Source: Nematostella vectensis
Lineage: Eukaryota > Cnidaria > Anthozoa > Actiniaria > Edwardsiidae
DNA: 64,000 nt
Assembly (NCBI RefSeq): GCF_932526225.1
Contig: NC_064037.1
Coordinates: forward strand, 18,204,471-18,268,470
Direction: 5' to 3'
The notes under the pieces are model-generated. The model was not told the origin of the DNA, did not search any database, and worked only from the letters and a program-made list of their open reading frames with translations. Positions 56,827-64,000 of this stretch are shown here, in pieces. How positions within the stretch are numbered: position 1 is the first letter of the stretch; each line of letters starts with the position of its first letter. The translations under genes were made by a program, and so were the position numbers.

Positions 56827-58247
56827 ATGTCTTTACGACTCCCAAGGATAGCTGAACAGCTTTTTAAAGAGGTTCGTCTTTGCAAACTGCATCACGAAAT
56901 GTGTAAGTGGATGTGAGGATATCGACAAAACGCGAAAACGAAGCAACAATAATTTAACTTAAGTTATAACTTACAGTAGACATTTGATATATTCGAGATT
57001 CACTCTATAATGGACTACATATTGCAGTTTCACCAAAGAAACAATCTCCCCAGGATCTGTTACCATGCCTTATTTAATCAATTTTTACCACATGACATGG
57101 TGTCTCAGCTTTGAGGCCAACTATAAGAAAGCTGTCTTTGGCTAAATGTGTGTTCTACTCCAGAATTATAACAGGCCTCAATATATTGGGCACTCTATAC
57201 AAAAACATTAAGGAAATAATGTGGTTGGCACAGCCACACCCCTATTTAACATTTCCTTATATAGGGGCATGTGCCCCCAGTACCCCACCCCCTGACAAAG
57301 CCCTGTAGTCCCATATTTTTATCACAAACCCAAATCACAAGTGAAACAGAAAATGTGCCTTGGAAAACTCAATCAAACTTTTTCTTCTTTCTGCAGTAAC
57401 CGATGAACTTATGTCAGCGTAAGTGGAATGTCATACATAACACTGCTTTACAGGAAGCCCCCTTCCTCTAGATTAACTAGCATCAAGAACAGATAAGAGA
57501 TACACACACATGTACACTGTTTTACAGTAATCCCCCTTCCTCTAGATTAACTAGCATCAAGAACAGATAAGAGATACACACACATGTACACTGTTTTACA
57601 GTAATCCCCCTTCCTCTAGATTAACTAGCATCAAGAACGGATAAGAGATACACACACATGTACACTGTTTTACAGTAATCCCCCTTCGTCTAGATTAACT
57701 AGCATCAAGAGCAGATAAGAGATACACACACATATGTACACTACGGATGTGCATATGCACTAAATCAACAACAATGCAAAGCTTAAAAACAATCTGAAGT
57801 TTGTTTGTGTTTATTGGTATCTTCCCGGTGACAGTAGCTAAGAAGGCAATCCACTTTGATGTCGTTTTGGTTTGTTTGGTTGATCTAAAGCTGTGACAGT
57901 GACGAATGAATTTGAGTGTCAAGATCCTGTGAAAAAGGAAGTGATGTAATATGATGTGAGAAAGGAAGTAACAATGGCTGAATTCCACTTTTATTTTGTT
58001 ATTACGCTCGTTTTCAGTCCCATGGGCGACCCTGTAACACATTCCACGCATTTCATGTTTACCGTTTACATTTTCCTTTTGTTCTTAAGGAAATCACTGT
58101 GAATTGTTTTCTTTTTTTGTAAATAGCACTTCTTTATGTTCTAGACTTTACTTTGTATTTCACGAGCCTGTCCTACATGGTCTAGACCTTGTGGATAGAC
58201 GAAGTATTACCAAGCTTGTCTCTCCAAGTGGGAGGACAATCTATCAG
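56827..58247 (+). CDS. ZSWIM7: ZSWIM7 (SWS1) homolog, first three exons
   Basis: Exons 56827-56902, 57397-57418 (22 bp) and 58145-58247 join in phase with GT-AG introns. They give MSLRLPRIAEQLFKEVRLCK, then LTDELMSALYFVFHEPVLHG, then LDLVDRRSITKLVSPSGRTI and YQ. The LDLVDR-S-T-SPSGR-YQV segment is characteristic of ZSWIM7, partner of SWSAP1 in the Shu complex that promotes RAD51 filament assembly in homologous recombination. The SWIM zinc finger (CxCxnCxH), encoded by later exons, is not found before the satellite at 59280 and would have to lie beyond the BEL element. The gene may extend past the window or be truncated. ATG at 56827 is chosen because it opens the LP-VEELL-type helix of the family. 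Confidence 0.82.
57110..57310. mobile_element. MITE-like repeat in ZSWIM7 intron 1
   Basis: Contains AGGCCTCAATATATTGGGCA, AACATTAAGGAAATAATGTG and a GTACCCCACCCCCTGACAAA end; related to 22385-22560, which has the same order of blocks. Confidence 0.6.
57445..57740. repeat. 74-bp tandem repeat in ZSWIM7 intron 2
   Basis: Four copies of TTTACAGTAATCCCCCTTCC, then TCTAGATTAACTAGCATCAA, then a GATAAGAGATACACACACAT end. The copies are almost identical. Confidence 0.9.
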
Positions 58248-58344
58248 GTACAACATATCTACATGTACAGTATTACTGCCATGTGAAAAGTAAGATGGGC
58301 AATCTTACTATCTTACATTCTTACGTATTATAATAGATATCTCA

Positions 58345-59275
58345 TATAAAAAAAAGCCAAATAAGGAAAAATCCCCATGAATCCACAGCTATATATCTTT
58401 TTGGTTTGTCTTTATTTCTTGTGAGTGTAAGCAAAAATAGCCAGGGATCAATGGCTATTATAATAGATATCTCATATGGATATCTTATACCTGATGATAG
58501 TCCCTCTTGCTTATCACATGCAGGGGTTGATACAGGGGGAATGGATTGGGTGGGTATCCACCCCACTTTTTCAGTCACTTTGTTTGCAGAAAATAAATGA
58601 CTGAGAGGGACGGAAGGTACTGTTCATTTTCCTTTGCCTGCTTGACTTTGCTGACGTGAGAAAAACAATTCAGCGTGAAGTATTGTAACATCTATGTAGC
58701 GACCTACCAAAAACTACTGGATCAGTTATAGGCTGTCCATCCAGCCATTATCCACCCCCATTATGAAATCCTGGATCTGCCCCTGACATGCCAGTAATCT
58801 ATCAAATTTTGGCCACTTACTGTAGCACATATTCAAACAGTCAAAGCAAAACAGGTTTGTCTTCCTATTGAAGGAAGGTTATAGTAGAACTTATACATCA
58901 AAATTTAACCCATTGATCCCTGGCTATTTTTGCTTACACTCACATGAAAAAAAGACAGACCAAAAAGATATAGCTGTGGATTCATGGCAATTTTTCCTTA
59001 TTTGGCTTTTTTCCGCATAAGAAATTAACTTTCTAACGAATCACAACACCTCTCCTAAATGCTGAATTTCCTGAAACCAAATTTTTTCCAAAACTGTTTA
59101 CCCTTCTATCCTGGATATGCTTTTTTACCCGGAATGGTAATTTGTTTGGCTTTGGGGTTAAAAAATGTCTAACATTTGGGAGATAGAAATGGAAATGACC
59201 ATGGAAAAGGACCTGAAGGATCAAAATAAATTGTGTTAGCTGATCTCTTCTCTTGTGTGGTATTTTGAGCATTTT
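58345..59275. repeat. Inverted pair of fragments of the 16153-type MITE
   Basis: 58906-59275 begins TTAACCCATTGATCCCTGGC and ends GAGCATTTTGTTTGGC, like the 571-bp MITE but cut by the satellite. 58345-58465 holds the first 110 bp of it in reverse (ending CAGGGATCAATGG). Another repeat scrap (GAAATCCTGGATCTGCCCCT) lies at about 58765. Confidence 0.65.
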
Positions 59276-59279
59276 GTTT

Positions 59280-61905
59280 GGCTAAGTAGTCGCTTTTGTT
59301 AAAGAACCTTTCGAGCTATTATTTGGCTAAAGAGTAATCGCTATTGTCAAAAAGCTGAGCTATTTTTTGGCTAGAGATATTCGCTATTGTCAAAGAACTT
59401 GAGCTATTATTTGGCTAAAGATATTCGCTATTGTTGGAGAACCTGAGTTATTATTTGGCTAAAGATATTCAATATTGTAGAGGAACCTGAGCTATTATTT
59501 GGCTAAAGAGTACTTGCTATTGTCCAAGAACCTGAGCTATTATTCGACTAAAGAGTACTTGCCATTGTCATAGAACCTGAACTATTATTTGGCTAAAGAG
59601 TAGTCACTATTGTTAAAGAACCTGAGCTATTATTTGGCTAAAGAGTAGTCGCCATTGGTGGTACTTATCACAGCTAATACAGGCCAGTTCGGGAGGTCAA
59701 TCTGTTGAGTGATATAGAAAATTTCCTCTTCCAATCGGTAAAGGTAGATTATGGGATGTTTGACAGTTGTTTCCATATGCTATAGGTGATTATGAGATGT
59801 TTGACAGTTGTTTCCATATGCTATAGGTGATTATGAGATGTTTGACAATTGTTTCCATACTATAGGTGATTATGGGATGTTTGACAGTTGTTTTCATGCC
59901 ATAGGTGATTATGAGATGTTTGACAGTTGTTTCCATGCTATAGGTGATTATGGGATGTTTGACAGTTGTTTCCATGCTATAGGTGATTATGGGATGTTTG
60001 ACAGTTGTTTCCATACTATAGGTGATTATGAGATGTTTGACAGTTGTTTCCATACTATAGGTGATTATGAGATGTTTGACAGTTGTTTCCATACTAAAGG
60101 TGATTATGAGATGTTTGACAGTTGTTTCCATGCTATAGGTGATTATGGGATGTTTGACAGTTGTTTCCATATGCTATATGAGATGTTTGACAGTTGTTTC
60201 CATACTATAGGTGATTATGTGAGGATTGACAGTTGTTTCCATACTATAGGTGATTATGGGATGTTTGACAGTTGTTTCCATGCTATAGGTGATTATGGGA
60301 TGTTTGACAGTTGTTTCCATGCTATAGGTGATTATGGGATGTTTGACAGTTGTTTCCATGCTATAGGTGATTATGAGATGTTTGACAGTTGTTTCCATAT
60401 GCTATAGGTGATTATGGGATGTTTGACAGTTGTTTCCATGCTATAGGTGATTATGGGAGGTTTGACAGTTGTTTCCATGCTATAGGTGATTATGGGAGGT
60501 TTGACAGTTGTTTCTATGCTATAGGTGATTATGCGAGGATTGACAGTTGTTTCCATACTATAGGTGATTATGAGATGTTGGCAGTTGTTTCCATACTAAA
60601 GGTGATTATGAGATGTTTGACAGTTGTTTCCATGCTATAGGTGATTATGGGATGTTTGACAGTTGTTTCCATGCTATAGGTGATTATGGGATGTTTGACA
60701 GTTGTTTCCATGCTATAGGTGATTATGGGATGTTTGACAGTTGTTTCCATGTTGGAGAACCTGAGCTATTTGGCTAAAGATATTCACTATTGTTGAAGAA
60801 CCTGAGCTATTATTTGGCTAAAGATATTTAATATTGTAGAAGAACCTGAGCTATTATTTGGCTAAAGAGTACTTGCTATTGTCCAAGAACCTGAGCTATT
60901 ATTCGACTAAAGAGTACTTGCCATTGTCATAGAACCTGAGCTATTATTTGGCTAAAGAGTAGTCACTATTGTTAAAGAACCTGAGCTATTATTTGGCTAA
61001 AGAGTAGTCGCCATTGGTGGTACTTATCACAGCTAATACAGGCCAGTTCGGGAGGTCAATCTGTTGAGTGATATAGAAAATTTCCTCTTCCAATCGGTAA
61101 AGGTAGATTATGGGATGTTTGACAGTTGTTTCCATATGCTATAGGTGATTATGTGATGTTTGACAGTTGTTTCCATACTATAGGTGATTATGAGATGTTT
61201 GACAGTTGTTTCCATACTATAGGTGATTATGCGAGGATTGACAGTTGTTTCCATACTATAGGTGATTATGAGATGTTTGACAGTTGTTTCCATGCTATAG
61301 GTGATTATGGGAGGTTTGACAGTTGTTTCCATGCTATAGGTGATTATGAGATGTTTGACAGTTGTTTCCATGCTATAGGTGATTATGAGATGTTTGACAG
61401 TTGTTTCCATATGCTATATGAGATGTTTGACAGTTGTTTCCATACTATAGGTGATTATGTGAGGATTGACAGTTGTTTCCATACTATAGGTGATTATGAG
61501 ATGTTTGACAGTTGTTTCCATACTATAGGTGATTATGGGATGTTTGACAGTTGTTTCCATGCTATAGGTGATTATGTGATGTTTGACAGTTGTTTCCATA
61601 TGCTATAGGTGATTATGAGATGTTTGACAGTTGTTTCCATGCTATAGGTGATTATGAGATGTTTGACAGTTGTTTCCATGCTATAGGTGATTATGGGATG
61701 TTTGACAGTTGTTTCCATACTATAGGTGATTATGGGATGTTTGACAGTTGTTTCCATGCCATAGGTGATTATGAGATGTTTGACAGTTGTTTCCATGCTA
61801 TAGGTGATTATGGGATGTTTGACAGTTGTTTCCATATGCTATAGGTGATTATGGGATGTTTGACAGTTGTTTCCATATGCTATAGGTGATTATGGGATGT
61901 TTGAC
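59280..61905. repeat. Higher-order satellite of 45-bp and 39-bp arrays
   Basis: A 45-bp unit (GAACCTGAGCTATTATTTGG plus CTAAAGAGTAGTCGCTATTG and a few bases) is arrayed at 59280-59660 and again at 60745-61015. A 39-bp unit (TTGACAGTTGTTTCCATGCT plus ATAGGTGATTATGGGATGT) fills 59755-60750 and 61110-61905. A 100-bp spacer (CAGCTAATACAGGCCAGTTC ... CAATCGGTAAAGGTAGATTA) occurs identically in both blocks. So a composite of about 1.35 kb is duplicated. Since 39 is divisible by three, repetitive ORFs stay open on both strands; they are not genes. Confidence 0.92.
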
Positions 61906-62552
61906 TGTAAGCGGTTCCAAAGCAGCGACTTGTGGGAAGTGTGCAGTGGGCTCGTTTTAGTGTCAACCACAGTGTAGAACAGTCATCCAAGCTTGATTTA
62001 ACAGCGTTTATTACAATCAACTCGTCCAACTATCGAACACATGCGGTGATAACTATGAAGTAATTAACAATTCACAAATTTAGGATAAAAACCTAAGGAC
62101 TACAGGCAGTTCTGTAAATCGCAAAAAGGCTAAATCAATATTTACAAATTCAACTTACGTCTGATCTCGTCTCCGGGGCTTAAAGAAATACAACTCCAAG
62201 TAAGCTTGTAACTCTTCAAACTCCACTCTGACTTCTCTAACTCTGCTTCTCTGGCTCTCAACTCAACTCTTCTCTCTTCGGTTTCTCTGCTCAACTCTTA
62301 AAGAATGCTAAATAGGTACTATAATTTATAGGCAGGTGGGACGTGTCCTAAAGTAGGACGTGCCTCATTCCTAAACTCTTACTCAAAGGGAAATGCGTAA
62401 ACTACAATAAATCTTATCAGTCTAATCATAGGAAAGGGCGGCTGTGCTCAAAATAGAGGAAGCCGTGGTAACTCAACTAAACAACTGTCTAAACTATCTA
62501 ATCCGTTCAATTTAAATCAACGTTCTTTTTTGTATTTTCAATGTTCATAACA
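61906..62552 (-). repeat. 3' LTR of the BEL/Pao element
   Basis: On the minus strand it begins TGTTATGAACATTGAAAATA and ends GGAACCGCTTACA (TG...CA), 647 bp. A TATA-like CCTATAAATTATAG lies inside (about 62320). A purine-rich tract GGGCGAGGAG directly precedes it (62562-62553), as expected for plus-strand priming. The LTR abuts the 39-bp satellite, so the element inserted into the array. Confidence 0.75.
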
Positions 62553-62599
62553 CTCCTCGCCCAAGGATTTCAATCCTTGCTATTCTAATCTTTTCTACC

Positions 62600-64000
62600 C
62601 TACTCTTGGCTCTCTTTGTCGTCATCTGCGCGGATAAGTACGATGAGTTCCTTGATGGGGCGCAAGTAGGTCCTCTTGACTCCGTCTCTAACTACCTCTA
62701 CCTTCGCCTTCCTAACTCTACCGTCCTCGCTCTTCACCGCCTCTGTTACTCGTCCTAGTGGCCAGTCGTTGCGGTGCTCCGTCTCGTCCCTTAGTAGTAT
62801 GATATCGCCTGCGCGCAGACTCTCCGTTGCTCCGTTCCACTTCTGGCGGGGCTGGAGATTCTGGAGGTACTCCCTTCTCCATCTCGACCAGAACTGCTCC
62901 GCCAGGTACTGGACGCGTCTCCAGCGGCGACGTGCGTAGATGTCTGTGGGCAAGAAACGGCCTGGAGGGGGTCCAGTAGGGCGCTCTTTCATGCTTAGAA
63001 GCATCGCAGGTGAGAGGGGCTGCGGCTGGTCAGCGTCCATCGGTACAGCTGATATTGGCCTGGCGTTCACGATCGCAGCGACCTCTGCCATTAGCGTTAC
63101 TAGCAAATCATGCGTCAGTTGGTGGTCTCCTAGCTCTGCGAACATGCCGTCAAGGACTCGTCGTATTGTGCGGATCTGTCTCTCCCACACACCTCCGAAA
63201 TGCGACGCGTGTGGGGGGTTGAAGATCCACTCGCATCCTTGCTCTCTGACGAATCTTTCTGCATCCTCCTTATTAAGCTCCTTCATTGCGCTATCGAGTT
63301 CGGTCTTAGCTCCTACAAAATTAGTGCCGCAATCACACCTAAGCAGTTTAGCAGGGCTGCGCAGCGCGAAAAACCTCCTAAGCGCGCACATAAAGGCGCT
63401 AGTATCCATGGACTCGAGTACCTCTATGTGGATCGCTCTACTGCTGAGGCACGTGAATACTAGTCCCCAGCGCTTCGCGTTAGCTATGGCTCCTCTTGTC
63501 TTTCGTGACTTCACCGACCAAGGCCCAAATACGTCGAAGCCGACGTTCGTAAACGGGCTGCAGACTTCAGTCCTGTCGGGAGGCAGGTCTGCCATTCGTT
63601 GCTCTAGTGGGCGTCCCCTCAGCTTCTTGCAGGTCACGCAGTCTTTGATGGCTTTTGTGACGGTGGCGTGGCCTCCAATCAGCCAGAACCCGGCTTGGCG
63701 TGTGGCGCCGCTTGTGATTAGTCGGCCTTGGTGGTGCACTTTGACGTGATGGTGGAGGGCGACTAGCTATGAGACATGGTGCTTTCTGGGTAGAAGGACG
63801 GGGTGTTTCTGTTCGTAGTTCATCTCAGCTCTTCTAAGCCGGCCGCCGACGCGCAGAATTCCGTCACTGTCAAGGAATGGGTCGAGGCGGTATAGCGGTG
63901 ATCCTCTGAGGGCTTTCTTCGCGTGTTTCTTTGTTTCTCTTGGGTTTTCGGGGTCTGTATTTGCGCCTTTCAGTTCAGCGCTGAATGCTTCTCTCTGTGT
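62600..64000 (-). pseudogene. BEL/Pao retrotransposon Pol: integrase region (partial, one stop)
   Basis: Minus strand, continuing beyond the right edge. Upstream piece: LYRLDPFLDSDGILRVGGRL and KHPVLLPRKHHVS, the segment typical of BEL/Pao between RNase H and integrase. It is followed by an in-frame TAG at 63769-63767. Then come the integrase zinc finger (H-x-G..CVTCKKL), the catalytic core with Asp in VGFDVFGPW, Asp in LLRCDCGTNFVGA and Glu in NPPHASHFGGVWERQIRTIR, and a C-terminal domain with LRAGDIILLRDE and DWPLGRVTEAVKSEDGRVRK, ending at TGA/TAA near 62600. The enzyme joins element DNA to the host genome. The DDE residues are intact, and the single stop suggests a recently disabled copy. 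Confidence 0.88.

Noticed and set aside
59790-61844. Long repetitive ORFs (METTVKH... and MFDSCFH... types)
   Set aside because: They arise from the 39-bp tandem repeat, which is open in frame on both strands at once; no start context or composition argues for a gene.
62940-63749. 269-residue plus-strand ORF
   Set aside because: Antisense shadow of the BEL/Pao integrase, which shows clear catalytic motifs on the minus strand.

Overview
The window looks like TE-rich animal DNA, most likely from a cnidarian and probably an anthozoan such as a sea anemone or coral. The reasons are AT-rich intronic DNA, short exons with GT-AG borders, cnidarian-style short repeats carrying poly-G tracts and 'gtagccagg' ends, and two recognisable animal genes, CCDC86 and ZSWIM7. 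The species assignment is inference. There are no bacterial operons, rRNAs, tRNAs or CRISPR arrays. Ancient or broken mobile elements fill most of the window.

Layout, left half. A retroelement Gag-like gene on the minus strand (1-1175 and 8751-8927) is split by a 7,563-bp Polinton/Maverick (adintovirus-like) element at 1182-8744. That element has intact AG...CT inverted repeats of about 220 bp and a 6-bp target duplication. It carries a GRF-zinc-finger ORF, a RING-like ORF, the N-terminal and exonuclease half of a protein-primed DNA polymerase B, and two low-complexity ORFs. All but the low-complexity ORFs are clearly broken, and capsid genes, ATPase, protease, integrase and the polymerase palm are missing, so it is a deletion derivative. 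After a foldback element and a 79-bp tandem array comes a minus-strand gene (14720-20745, possibly ending at a Tudor-like exon at 11664). It encodes a protein kinase, a middle domain and a RecQ-type helicase in one reading frame. A stop codon lies between kinase and middle domain, a second lies inside the helicase Walker A loop, and a later exon has a frameshift. This is the most unusual coding locus here.

Layout, right half. CCDC86 (28620-35427, plus) is complete in four exons; its large introns hold minisatellites and a 2.7-kb TIR element. A minus-strand gene of a cnidarian-expanded family resembling SAMD3-like proteins spans 36579-40788, with a 12-bp tandem expansion at one exon edge. Next come a broken plus-strand gene fragment, an L1-type LINE fragment, a 2,942-bp MULE-like foldback element with TIRs of roughly 880 bp (44306-47247), a LINE 3' end, a head-to-head pair of broken multicopy genes (48945-50935 minus, 51778-53880 plus), and a 5'-truncated Penelope element with a hammerhead-ribozyme core. 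The first three exons of ZSWIM7 (56827-58247, plus) follow. A higher-order satellite (59280-61905) comes next, and a BEL/Pao LTR retrotransposon running off the right edge is inserted in it.

The genes do not form a shared pathway. The main themes are nested insertions and decaying coding relics around two ordinary host genes. Exon borders and family names were read by eye from the sequence and were not verified by alignment or database search.
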